From Flavobacteriaceae bacterium UBA6268 (GTDB lineage: Bacteria; Bacteroidota; Bacteroidia; Flavobacteriales; Flavobacteriaceae): DNA of 10,118 bases. The stretch spans positions 1 to 10,118 of the forward strand of contig DJVA01000073.1 in NCBI GenBank assembly GCA_002440705.1, written 5' to 3'. Positions within the stretch are counted from its first letter, which is position 1. Every line of letters starts with the position of its first letter. This document shows, piece after piece, positions 1 through 6,578 of the stretch. A program made the translations under genes and the position numbers. The notes below the pieces were generated by a model that worked only from the letters and a program-made list of their open reading frames with translations, did not search any database and was not told the origin of the DNA.

Positions 1-588
1 GTCAAACTGCATACCTTCAACCACATCTACATAAGTGTCGGTTCCTTTGGCTTCTTCAACTGTAATCACGCCTTCTTTACCTACTTTTCCGAATGCTTTG
101 GCAATCAAATCACCAATAGTATCATCATTGTTGGCCGAAATAGAAGCCACTTGCTTAATTTTTTCAGAAGAATTGCCTACTTGTTTGGCTTGTTTCTCCA
201 GTTCCTTGGTCACGGCTTCAACAGCCTTGTCTATACCACGTTTTAAATCCATAGGATTGGCACCGGCCGCTACGTTTTTCAATCCTTCTTTAACGATGGC
301 TTGAGCCAAAACGGTTGCAGTGGTTGTTCCGTCACCAGCCAAATCGTTGGTTTTGCTAGCTACTTCTTTTACCATTTGCGCGCCCATGTTCTCAAGAGCA
401 TCTTCAAGCTCAATTTCTTTAGCTACAGACACCCCATCTTTAGTGACTTGAGGTGCGCCAAAACTTTTAGAAATAATAACATTTCTACCTTTAGGGCCAA
501 GAGTTACTTTTACTGCATTTGCCAAGGCATCAACGCCACGTTTTAAACCGTCACGGGCATCTACGTCAAATTTTATATCTTTTGCCAT
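1..588 (-). CDS. groL: Chaperonin GroEL, N-terminal part (cut by window edge)
   Basis: This is the 60-kDa chaperonin subunit. It forms the double-ring ATP-driven cytoplasmic folding chamber that works with GroES. The window holds the first 196 codons in an open frame without interruption; the family is about 540 residues, so roughly two thirds lie beyond the left edge. The start is the ATG at 586-588, giving the typical opening MAKDIKFD. Visible motifs are LGPKGRN at about residues 30-36, DGVSVAKEIEL at about 51-61, and the nucleotide-binding GDGTTT at 85-90, whose Asp coordinates Mg-ATP. The fragment covers the N-terminal equatorial and intermediate segments and enters the apical domain. It lies 28 bases downstream of groES on the same strand, so it is the second gene of a groESL operon. 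I see no separate promoter in the 28-base gap. Identification is essentially certain. Confidence 0.98.
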   Translation of the reverse strand, partial: MAKDIKFDVDARDGLKRGVDALANAVKVTLGPKGRNVIISKSFGAPQVTKDGVSVAKEIELEDALENMGAQMVKEVASKTNDLAGDGTTTATVLAQAIVKEGLKNVAAGANPMDLKRGIDKAVEAVTKELEKQAKQVGNSSEKIKQVASISANNDDTIGDLIAKAFGKVGKEGVITVEEAKGTDTYVDVVEGMQFD

Positions 589-616
589 AATTCTTTATTT
601 ATTTTTAGTTTGGTTA

Positions 617-892
617 TTAAACAATTGCCAGAATATCACTTTCACGCATGATAAGGTAATCTTTGCCTTCCAGCTTAAGTTCTGTGCCGGAATACTTTCC
701 ATAGAGAACAGTGTCTCCAACCTTTACGGTCATGGGCTCGTCCTTTTTACCGTTGCCTACGGCAATAACTTTACCTTGTTGGGGTTTTTCCTTTGCGTTA
801 TCAGGGATAATAATTCCAGAAGCAGTCTTGGTTTCTGCTTCAACAGGTTCCACAAGAACTCTGTCTGCTAATGGTTTAATGTTTAAGGCCAT
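617..892 (-). CDS. groS: Co-chaperonin GroES
   Basis: This is the 10-kDa co-chaperonin that caps the GroEL ring and closes the folding chamber in the cytoplasm. At 91 residues it is slightly shorter than the usual 95-97. The conserved opening LNIKPLADRVLVEP (residues 3-16) is followed by the mobile loop at about 17-34. The loop carries the hydrophobic GIIIPD patch that docks on the GroEL apical domain. The body ends with the expected YLIMRESDILAIV-like strand. The start is an ATG at 890-892. It is preceded by an A-rich leader with no Shine-Dalgarno motif, as is normal in Bacteroidota. It is the first gene of the groES-groEL operon, with a candidate promoter ending about 45 bases upstream. No CIRCE operator is visible upstream, so any heat-shock control must use another mechanism. 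Confidence 0.98.
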   Translation of the reverse strand: MALNIKPLADRVLVEPVEAETKTASGIIIPDNAKEKPQQGKVIAVGNGKKDEPMTVKVGDTVLYGKYSGTELKLEGKDYLIMRESDILAIV

Positions 893-937
893 ATTGTATG
901 TTTTTAGTTATTAATATATATCAGGTTGGACTATTTC

Positions 938-969
938 GAAAAGTATGCCAGTTTAAAAGGACTGACAAA
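938..969 (-). promoter_or_regulatory. Candidate groESL promoter (Bacteroidota type)
   Basis: Read on the minus strand, TTTG (966-969) is followed after 20 bases by TACTTTTC (938-945). The second element matches the Bacteroidota primary-sigma -7 box TAnnTTTG in five of its six fixed positions, and the spacing is within the known range for the TTG -33 element. A start about 6 bases downstream would give a leader of about 40 bases before the groES ATG. This is a sequence match only. Confidence 0.5.
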
Positions 970-977
970 GTTTCAGA

Positions 978-1008
978 AACAAAAAATGCCAACGTACAAG
1001 TTGGCATT
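978..1008 (-). terminator. Intrinsic terminator after secG
   Basis: This is a perfect 9-bp inverted repeat, AATGCCAAC (985-993) and GTTGGCATT (1000-1008), with a 6-base loop. On the minus strand the hairpin is followed by a T-rich run (complement of the A tract at 981-986, then GTTT). It begins 21 bases past the secG stop codon. It is the obvious 3' end of the miaB-to-secG operon and separates it from groESL. Confidence 0.88.
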
Positions 1009-1029
1009 CATTATCGTAAAGTTTTTTGC

Positions 1030-1386
1030 TTAGTTTACACTATCGGTAGCAGTTGCAGCATTATTGGTAGGTGCTGGTGTGCTAGGTGCTGTAGTGGTTT
1101 GTGCAGGAACTTCAGAAGGATCTAAAGCTTTGGAATCTGCACTACTGTTACCAGAACTTATAGTTAAGTTGGATAACAGGATTAGAACCAATAACAGGCC
1201 AGCTAGTGTCCAGGTACTCCTGTCCAAAAAGTCAGTTGTTTTTTGAACACCACCTAATTGTTGGGTTCCGCTTCCTCCAAATGAAGAAGAAAGTCCGCCA
1301 CCTTTAGGATTCTGCACCATGATAACCACCACTAAAAGGAAGGCTACAATAACTATCAGTACTAAAAAGATTGTAAATGTACTCAT
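1030..1386 (-). CDS. secG: Preprotein translocase subunit SecG
   Basis: SecG is the small inner-membrane subunit of the SecYEG translocon and assists SecA-driven export. The 118-residue protein has two hydrophobic helices, at about residues 3-24 and 59-75. The conserved cytoplasmic segment QNPKGGGLSSSFGGSG (25-40) between them is the family signature. A polar tail rich in Thr, Pro, Ala and Ser follows the second helix (about 79-118) and probably has no fixed structure. Its length is close to the E. coli protein (110). The start is an ATG at 1384-1386. It is the last gene of the five-gene minus-strand operon, 12 bases after the TPR gene and just before a strong terminator. It probably shares the operon's transcript. 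Identification is firm. Confidence 0.95.
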   Translation of the reverse strand: MSTFTIFLVLIVIVAFLLVVVIMVQNPKGGGLSSSFGGSGTQQLGGVQKTTDFLDRSTWTLAGLLLVLILLSNLTISSGNSSADSKALDPSEVPAQTTTAPSTPAPTNNAATATDSVN

Positions 1387-1398
1387 CTGAAATTTATT

Positions 1399-2271
1399 TT
1401 ATTCTTCTTGTAATTTTTTTACCGCTTTAATTTGGTCTGCAAAGAAACCACTTTTTTCGGGATTTTTCAAAATTAAAATTTTATAGGCCTGTATGGCTTT
1501 TTTGTAGTTCTTCTGTTGCACGTAAACCCGCGCCAGTGTTTCGGTCATCAAGCTTTCTGAAGCTTTGGTGTAGGGTTTGGCCAGGTTGGTATTTTTTCCA
1601 GAAGTTTCCTTGGGCTCAAGCTTGGGTTGTTCGGAAATGAACTTATCGATCAGTTGGAAATTCCTTTCCTGATCGTTTTCGGGCTTTTTGGAATCAGGCT
1701 TTTGCTCCCGAACAATGGGTCGTGCCTGGGTAAGCTTCAGCCATTCAGAAAAGGAATGGGTTTCTTCCTTGGTAAATTCAAGGGGCTTTTGGAGCTTTAG
1801 GCTTGCTTCCGGGCTTTCATCGCGATCTTCTACTTTCTCAACCATTTTGCTTACGGAAGCCTCCTTTCTTTCAAAAAGCTCAGGATTTAATATAGCTTCG
1901 GCCTTTTTCAGTTCAACTTTCAACTGGCGATCGACCTCCAGACTCACCGCTTCGGAAACATTTTCCGAAACGACCGGCAATTCCTTGACCATTTCGGAGT
2001 TCAAAAGGATTTGTTCGGAGATTTGGTTTTGGATAAAGGCTTCCGAAGTAATATATTCAAACAATATATCCCGATCGGTGGTGTAGGCAGCAGCCACTTT
2101 TAAGGCCTCATTGTACCTGAAGCTGTTTTGGTTTTTGAGTCCTTTAAGCTGTAGCGCCCTGGCACTTTGAAAGTAGGGATACATTTCCAAAATTGATGCA
2201 AGGTCCCTAAGGTCTTCGGGAGCAATGTCCTGGGGCCGAGCCAACAACGCGCTATACTTTTGAACGTTCAT
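1399..2271 (-). CDS. TPR-containing protein of unknown function
   Basis: This is a 290-residue protein with no signal peptide or membrane segment, so probably cytoplasmic. I do not recognise a named gene. The N-terminal part (about residues 1-85) is helical and contains LASILEMYPYFQSARAL-type sequence, resembling a conserved flavobacterial domain. The middle (about 100-235) is highly charged, rich in Glu and Lys, and low in complexity. The C-terminus (about 240-290) has a tetratricopeptide-like helix pair with A-x-x-Y-x-x-x-x-x-Y-x-x-A-I-x-x-Y-x-x-L spacing ending in KNPEKS, which usually serves protein-protein contact. It starts at an ATG one base after the lptE stop codon and ends 12 bases before secG. 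Translational coupling and co-expression with these envelope genes are therefore likely. A scaffold role in envelope biogenesis is only an inference from context. Confidence 0.8.
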   Translation of the reverse strand: MNVQKYSALLARPQDIAPEDLRDLASILEMYPYFQSARALQLKGLKNQNSFRYNEALKVAAAYTTDRDILFEYITSEAFIQNQISEQILLNSEMVKELPVVSENVSEAVSLEVDRQLKVELKKAEAILNPELFERKEASVSKMVEKVEDRDESPEASLKLQKPLEFTKEETHSFSEWLKLTQARPIVREQKPDSKKPENDQERNFQLIDKFISEQPKLEPKETSGKNTNLAKPYTKASESLMTETLARVYVQQKNYKKAIQAYKILILKNPEKSGFFADQIKAVKKLQEE

Positions 2272-2272
2272 G

Positions 2273-2788
2273 CTACCAATTGGCTAAAGATTTGTTGAAA
2301 ATATCCTGTGTGAGTCTCTCAAAAATAACTTCAAGAGCGGTATCTAGCTGTGAGCCTACCAATTGGGCATTCCCTTCATAATCGTAATAAAAGGAAAATC
2401 GCTGTTCAAAATCCTTGGTGGGATCTTTGGTATTGAAGAAGCGAACATTTACGGCAATGGTCAATCGGTTTTGCGCGGCGGTACTCTGGGAGGTGGCCGT
2501 GATGGGAGCGACGTAATATTGTACAATTTCGCCTTCATAAACCAGGTCGCCGTTGGCATTCACCAAATCCAAGCTGGTTTGGTTCAATAACAAATCCTGA
2601 AGCTCTAGCGTAAAGTTTCGGGCTACCTTAGGTTCTACGATGGGTGCATTGTTCACGAAGTTATTGACCTGAAAGGTTTTGGTCGAGGAATAGTCAATAT
2701 CGGCTCCGGTGAAGGAGTAGATGCCACAGCCTTGCAACAGGATTGCAGCCCAAAGGGTGAAAAGTATTTTGATGGGAATTCGTTTCAA
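2273..2788 (-). CDS. lptE: LptE-like LPS assembly lipoprotein (TTG start)
   Basis: LptE is the outer-membrane lipoprotein that plugs and assembles LptD, the channel that inserts lipopolysaccharide in the outer leaflet. The 171-residue product opens with a basic n-region (KRIPIK), a hydrophobic stretch and the lipobox LLQGC, so Cys21 is the predicted lipidated residue. GIYSFTGADI follows, typical of Bacteroidota LptE, and the rest has the mixed alpha/beta make-up of the family (LptE/RlpB-like DUF). The start codon is TTG at 2786-2788. There is no other Met in the protein, an in-frame stop lies four codons upstream, and a later start would destroy the signal peptide. It sits 2 bases after the regulator gene and 1 base before the TPR gene, within the same operon. 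The function is assigned from family resemblance; divergence from E. coli LptE is large. Confidence 0.88.
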   Translation of the reverse strand: MKRIPIKILFTLWAAILLQGCGIYSFTGADIDYSSTKTFQVNNFVNNAPIVEPKVARNFTLELQDLLLNQTSLDLVNANGDLVYEGEIVQYYVAPITATSQSTAAQNRLTIAVNVRFFNTKDPTKDFEQRFSFYYDYEGNAQLVGSQLDTALEVIFERLTQDIFNKSLANW

Positions 2789-2790
2789 GC

Positions 2791-4065
2791 CTACAAATTA
2801 TACTGTTTAATTTTCCGATACAAGGTACGCTCACTGATACCCAATTCGTTGGCGGCATCCTTGCGTTTGCCTTCGTGTTTTTCCAAGGATTTACGGATGA
2901 GTTCCAATTCTTTGTCCTGCAGGGAAAGACTTTCCTCTTCCTGGATTTCTTCGGCAAAATGGTATTTATCCTCTGGCGCCTCGGGTATTTTTTCTGAAAT
3001 GTTCAGCACCTCTACCTCTGTTTCGGGGACTTCTTCCTCCTCAGCAATGGAAGCCAACTGGGCTTCCCGTTCCTCATCATTGGCATAAATTTTATTGATC
3101 AAGGTAGCATTTTGTTCCTTTACTTTGGTGCTATTGCCCGTATTCATCAACTCCATGGTCAATTTTTTGAGGTCGTTGATGTCCCGTTGCATGTCGAACA
3201 GTACTTTGTACAGAATTTCCCTTTCGCTGCTGAAATCGCTCTGTGCTTTTTTGTTTTGCACTACGGCGGGCAAGTTGCTTCCTACATTGGGAAGGTATTG
3301 CTTAAGGGTAGCGTATGAAATATCCCGTTTTTGTTCCAATACCGACAATTGCTCGGTGACGTTTCGGAGCTGCCGGATGTTCCCGCCCCAGTTGAATTGA
3401 AGGAGGAGACGGACAGCATCATCCTCAAGCCTGATGGTGGGCATTTTATATTTCTGGGCAAAATCGGATGCAAATTTTCGGAACAACAAATGAATGTCGT
3501 CCCCACGCTCGCGTAGTGGAGGCAGGTGAATGTCCACGGTGCTCAATCGGTAATACAGATCTTCCCGAAACTTCCCTTTGTCGATGGCATCGGCCATGTC
3601 CACATTGGTAGCAGCCACGATACGCACGTTGGTCTTTTGGATTTTGGAGGAACCCACTTTCAGGAATTCACCATTTTCCAGTACACGGAGCAAACGCACC
3701 TGGGTGGGCAAAGGAAGTTCGCCTACTTCGTCGAGGAAAATAGTACCTCCGTCGGCCACTTCAAAATACCCATTACGGGTTTGGGTCGCCCCGGTAAAGG
3801 CCCCTTTTTCGTGGCCAAAGAGTTCGCTATCGATGGTGCCTTCGGGAATGGCCCCACAGTTTACGGCAATGTATTTGTTGTGCTTTCGGTGGGATAGGGA
3901 ATGGATGATCTTGGGGATGCTTTCCTTTCCCACGCCACTTTCACCCGTCACCAACACCGAAATATCGGTAGGGGCCACCTGGATGGCCTTTTCGATGGCG
4001 CGGTTAAGCTTGGGATCGTTCCCAATGATCTCGAAGCGTTGTTTTACGGATTGGATGTTTTCCAT
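2791..4065 (-). CDS. Sigma-54-type AAA+ transcriptional regulator without sensory domain
   Basis: This is a bacterial enhancer-binding protein that would use ATP to remodel sigma-54 RNA polymerase at promoters. Numbering is from the ATG at 4063-4065 (424 residues). A TTG one codon further upstream is possible but less likely. The AAA+ domain begins almost at the N-terminus: Walker A GESGVGKE at 41-48, the sigma-54-contacting GAFTGA loop at 88-93, Walker B with GGTIFLDEVGE at about 106-116, and a sensor II-like GNIRQLRN near 227-234. There is no receiver, PAS or GAF domain in front. After the AAA+ domain comes a helical segment and a strongly acidic linker (about 315-380). A Fis-type helix-turn-helix (about 382-424, including KDAANELGISERTLYRKI) ends the protein. 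It is the second gene of the operon, 5 bases after miaB and 2 before lptE. Its target promoters cannot be told from this window. Confidence 0.93.
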   Translation of the reverse strand: MENIQSVKQRFEIIGNDPKLNRAIEKAIQVAPTDISVLVTGESGVGKESIPKIIHSLSHRKHNKYIAVNCGAIPEGTIDSELFGHEKGAFTGATQTRNGYFEVADGGTIFLDEVGELPLPTQVRLLRVLENGEFLKVGSSKIQKTNVRIVAATNVDMADAIDKGKFREDLYYRLSTVDIHLPPLRERGDDIHLLFRKFASDFAQKYKMPTIRLEDDAVRLLLQFNWGGNIRQLRNVTEQLSVLEQKRDISYATLKQYLPNVGSNLPAVVQNKKAQSDFSSEREILYKVLFDMQRDINDLKKLTMELMNTGNSTKVKEQNATLINKIYANDEEREAQLASIAEEEEVPETEVEVLNISEKIPEAPEDKYHFAEEIQEEESLSLQDKELELIRKSLEKHEGKRKDAANELGISERTLYRKIKQYNL

Positions 4066-4070
4066 CAATT

Positions 4071-5519
4071 TTATAAGTTTTTTGAATACCCCACAGCCTC
4101 TCCAATTAAAGTAGTACTAGTACAATCGTTTATTTTTACCATTACAAAATCGCCTGGTTGATAAGCTTCTTTAGGAAAAACCACCACCGTGTTTTGGGGG
4201 TTACGGCCGCTCCAATGGGCCTCACTTTTTTTGCTTTCTTTTTCAATAAGCACTTCTACCGTTTTTCCCACAAATTGTCGGGTGCGGTAGGCGCTGTGTT
4301 TTTGTTGCAGGTTGATGATTTCCTGAAGCCGCCTTTTCTTGGTTTCCTCGGGAATGTCGTCTTCCAACTTACGGGCGGCCAAGGTTCCGGGACGTTCGGA
4401 GTACATGAACATGAACCCAAAATCGTACTTTACATACTCCATCAGGCTCAAGGTATCTTGGTGGTCGGCTTCTGTTTCGGTGGGGAATCCGGCAATGAGG
4501 TCTTGGGAGATGCCGCAATCGGGCAGGATTTTCCGGACCGTATCAATGAGTTGCATGTATTCCTCCCGCGTGTGCTGGCGGTTCATTTCCTTCAGAATGC
4601 GCGTACTGCCACTTTGCACGGGTAAGTGGATGTAATTGCAAATGTTGTTGTATTTGGCCATGGTGTGCAGCACGTCCTCGGTCATATCCTGCGGATTGCT
4701 GGTGGAAAAGCGGATGCGCATCTTGGGCTGGGCCAATGCAACCAATTCCAAAAGTTGGGCAAAGTGGGTCGCGGTGGCTTTTTGCATTTCGGAAGCCGTC
4801 TTGAAATCTTTTTTCAACCCCCCTCCATACCACAAATAGCTGTCCACGTTTTGACCCAGTAGGGTTACTTCTTTATACCCGTTTTCGGCCAAATCGTTGA
4901 CTTCCTGAATGATGCTCTGCGGGTCCCTGCTGCGTTCCCTTCCACGGGTGAAAGGTACTACACAGAAGGTACACATATTATCGCAACCACGGGTGATGCT
5001 TACGAAGGCCGTTACACCATTACCTCCCAAACGAACTGGGGAGACATCGCCATAGGTTTCATCTTTAGAGAGGATGACATTCACCGCTTCGCGACCTTCA
5101 TCCACTTCCTGAAGCAGGTTGGGCAGGTCTTTGTAGGCATCAGGGCCTACGACCATGTCCACGATTTTTTCTTCTTCGAGGAATTTGCTCTTCAGGCGCT
5201 CGGCCATGCAGCCCAAAACCCCTACCTTCATGTTAGGGTTAATTTTCTTTACCGCGTTGTATTGTTCCAAACGTTTCCGCACCGTCTGCTCGGCTTTGTC
5301 GCGGATGGAGCAGGTATTGACGAGCACCAAATCGGCTTCCTCCAGCTTTTGCGTTGTATCATAACCTTGATGGGCCAAGATGGAAGCCACGATCTCACTA
5401 TCGCTAAAATTCATTTGGCAGCCATAACTTTCGATAAAAAGCTTTTTGGAATTGCCTTGCTTGGGTTCCATAACGAGTGGCGAACCTTGTTTATTTTCAT
5501 CAATTATTTTCTCTTGCAT
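4071..5519 (-). CDS. miaB: tRNA-2-methylthio-N6-dimethylallyladenosine synthase MiaB
   Basis: MiaB is a radical-SAM methylthiotransferase that converts i6A37 to ms2i6A37 in tRNAs reading codons that start with U. Numbering is from the ATG at 5517-5519 (482 residues). An upstream in-frame TTG at 5538-5540 would add 7 residues but looks inferior. The N-terminal UPF0004 domain supplies three cluster cysteines: C34 (in SYGCQMN), C70 (in NTCSIR) and C104 (in GCMAER). The radical-SAM motif CxxxCxxC is at C179, C183 and C186 within RGCDNMCTFC. IHLPVQSGS and ISQDLIAGFPTE are further family signatures. A C-terminal TRAM RNA-binding domain spans about 414-480. All catalytic cysteines are present and the length is normal. 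It is the first gene of the five-gene operon, with a candidate promoter about 65 bases upstream. Confidence 0.96.
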   Translation of the reverse strand: MQEKIIDENKQGSPLVMEPKQGNSKKLFIESYGCQMNFSDSEIVASILAHQGYDTTQKLEEADLVLVNTCSIRDKAEQTVRKRLEQYNAVKKINPNMKVGVLGCMAERLKSKFLEEEKIVDMVVGPDAYKDLPNLLQEVDEGREAVNVILSKDETYGDVSPVRLGGNGVTAFVSITRGCDNMCTFCVVPFTRGRERSRDPQSIIQEVNDLAENGYKEVTLLGQNVDSYLWYGGGLKKDFKTASEMQKATATHFAQLLELVALAQPKMRIRFSTSNPQDMTEDVLHTMAKYNNICNYIHLPVQSGSTRILKEMNRQHTREEYMQLIDTVRKILPDCGISQDLIAGFPTETEADHQDTLSLMEYVKYDFGFMFMYSERPGTLAARKLEDDIPEETKKRRLQEIINLQQKHSAYRTRQFVGKTVEVLIEKESKKSEAHWSGRNPQNTVVVFPKEAYQPGDFVMVKINDCTSTTLIGEAVGYSKNL

Positions 5520-5583
5520 AGTCCCTACTTCTAATTTCAACGGTATGGATTGTCAAATAACATGCCTGTATTTGGGTGAATCG

Positions 5584-5617
5584 CAAAGATACACTATAAA
5601 TTCAGGAATGTGTCAAA
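5584..5617 (-). promoter_or_regulatory. Candidate promoter of the miaB-secG operon
   Basis: On the minus strand TATCTTTG (5584-5591) matches the Bacteroidota -7 box TAnnTTTG exactly. TTTG (5614-5617) lies 22 bases upstream as a -33 element, at the long end of the usual spacing. Initiation near 5577 would leave a leader of about 58 bases to the miaB ATG at 5519. The four downstream genes are too close together to need their own promoters. Confidence 0.6.
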
Positions 5618-5623
5618 ATGACA
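5611..5623. promoter_or_regulatory. Small inverted repeat overlapping the miaB -33 element
   Basis: TGTCA (5611-5615) and TGACA (5619-5623) form a perfect inverted repeat around a 3-base AAA spacer. It overlaps the -33 region of the candidate miaB promoter and lies just upstream of the divergent gene at 5671. It could be a small operator, but repeats this short occur by chance several times in 10 kb. Confidence 0.2.
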
Positions 5624-5635
5624 GGTTCTTTTTTG

Positions 5636-5643
5636 TATCTTTA
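5636..5643 (+). promoter_or_regulatory. Possible weak -7 box for the membrane protein gene
   Basis: TATCTTTA fits TAnnTTTG except for the last base and lies 27 bases before the ATG at 5671. I see no TTG at the expected -33 distance, so this is a weak candidate. It would make the region divergently transcribed with miaB. Confidence 0.3.
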
Positions 5644-5670
5644 ACTGCTGGATTTACTAAACCAACCACC

Positions 5671-6459
5671 ATGGAACCATCCATTTTTGAACGTATTGAA
5701 AAGGCGCAGCCCGTAGATTTTGGGGATATCATTTCAAAAAGTTTCGATCTTTTTAAAAAAGTTTGGACTGAAGCTTTATTGCATGCCTTGGTGTCTTTGG
5801 TGGTGGTCATTCCTTTCATTATTATTGTATACGTGCCTATCATCCCTATCTACCTTAGGATGTTGCGTGGAGCTTATTACGACCCTTATTATTACGATCC
5901 GTATTACGGTCCTTCTTTTGCCGATGGTTTTTCCATTGCCATGATTTTTATTTGGATGTTCTTCATTTTTGTGATGGTATTCCTCATGCAGCCTTTCATC
6001 ATTTCCATTACGGGCCATTTCCTGAAAGTATGCAAACAATACGATCTAGAGGAAGAACCCGTAAAGGAAGGTTATTTCAGTATCGTTAAAAAGCATTTTT
6101 GGAAGTTGTTGCTGTTGTCGATGGCCATGGTGGGCATTGCTTTCTTGGCAACGTTGCTTTGTTACTTCCCTATCATTTATGTGATGGTACCCCTGCAATT
6201 GATCTTGCCTGTTTTTGTGTTCAACGACACGCTAAGCGTTTCCGAAACGATCAAGGCCTGTTTCAAATTGGGCAACAAGTACTGGTTCATGGTCTTTGGA
6301 CTGATGCTGGTTTCGGGACTCATCTCCATGCTGGGCATGATTTTCTGTTTCATCGGGATTATTGTAACAAGTTACTTTCAATACATTGTTCTGTATTATT
6401 TTTACAAGGATAGTGTAGGTTTTGAAAAGCAATCCGACTCCCTATTGGTCTTGGAATAA
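5671..6459 (+). CDS. Polytopic membrane protein of unknown function
   Basis: This is a 262-residue integral inner-membrane protein; I do not recognise a named family. The N-terminal 35 residues are soluble and include PVDFGDIISKSFDLFKKVW, an amphipathic lead-in seen in DUF975-like and related bacterial membrane proteins. Hydrophobic segments lie at about 36-62, 88-113, 145-164, 167-184, 205-230 and 231-245, suggesting about six helices. A Tyr/Asp/Pro-rich loop with a duplicated YYDPY unit (69-78) joins the first two. The segment FNDTLSVSETIKACFKLGNKYW (about 184-205) before the last pair resembles a repeat of the first amphipathic lead-in, so the protein may be an internal duplication. The start is the ATG at 5671; a longer frame from 5446 begins only with TTG and would overlap miaB. 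It is divergent from miaB and 119 bases upstream of topA. No catalytic motif is visible. Confidence 0.82.
   Translation: MEPSIFERIEKAQPVDFGDIISKSFDLFKKVWTEALLHALVSLVVVIPFIIIVYVPIIPIYLRMLRGAYYDPYYYDPYYGPSFADGFSIAMIFIWMFFIFVMVFLMQPFIISITGHFLKVCKQYDLEEEPVKEGYFSIVKKHFWKLLLLSMAMVGIAFLATLLCYFPIIYVMVPLQLILPVFVFNDTLSVSETIKACFKLGNKYWFMVFGLMLVSGLISMLGMIFCFIGIIVTSYFQYIVLYYFYKDSVGFEKQSDSLLVLE
5875..5904 (+). repeat. Tandem YYDPY codon repeat in the membrane protein
   Basis: Two consecutive copies of the five-residue unit Tyr-Tyr-Asp-Pro-Tyr (residues 69-73 and 74-78) are followed by a partial third (YGP). The DNA copies differ at synonymous positions (gac/gat, cct/ccg), so the duplication is not recent. 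It falls in the predicted loop between the first two membrane helices. Confidence 0.6.
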
Positions 6460-6550
6460 AAGCCAAAACAGCCAACCCAATTCCTTCGCTTATTTGCCTA
6501 AAAAATAACCTCTCGAAATGGGGATGGTGGAGCGTATTAAAAAAATCCTA

Positions 6551-6558
6551 TACTTTTG
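6551..6558 (+). promoter_or_regulatory. Candidate topA -7 promoter box
   Basis: TACTTTTG matches the Bacteroidota -7 consensus TAnnTTTG exactly and lies 20 bases before the topA ATG, giving a very short leader. No clear TTG is present at the -33 distance, where the sequence is G-rich. The 119-base gap from 6460 to 6578 holds nothing else I can support, and no terminator for the preceding gene is evident. Confidence 0.5.
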
Positions 6559-6578
6559 TACTCCAAATTTATTGAGCT

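Noticed and set aside
35..546. Plus-strand open frames opposite groEL
   Set aside because: They are antisense shadows of a certain gene and encode no recognisable protein.
930..955. Possible sigma-54 promoter (TGGCAT) upstream of groES
   Set aside because: The GC element at the required spacing is missing; the Bacteroidota-type promoter fits better.
893..1029. Search for a CIRCE operator (TTAGCACTC-N9-GAGTGCTAA) before groES
   Set aside because: No matching inverted repeat is present; the only good repeat here is the secG terminator.
3526..4161. Long plus-strand open frames opposite the AAA+ regulator
   Set aside because: They mirror conserved coding sequence of the regulator and have no plausible protein features of their own.
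5520..5540. Seven-residue N-terminal extension of MiaB from a TTG
   Set aside because: The ATG at 5519 gives the typical MQEKIIDE opening; the extension has no family support.
5446..5670. Long N-terminal extension of the membrane protein
   Set aside because: It begins at a TTG inside miaB on the opposite strand and crosses the intergenic region; the ATG at 5671 gives a normal protein.
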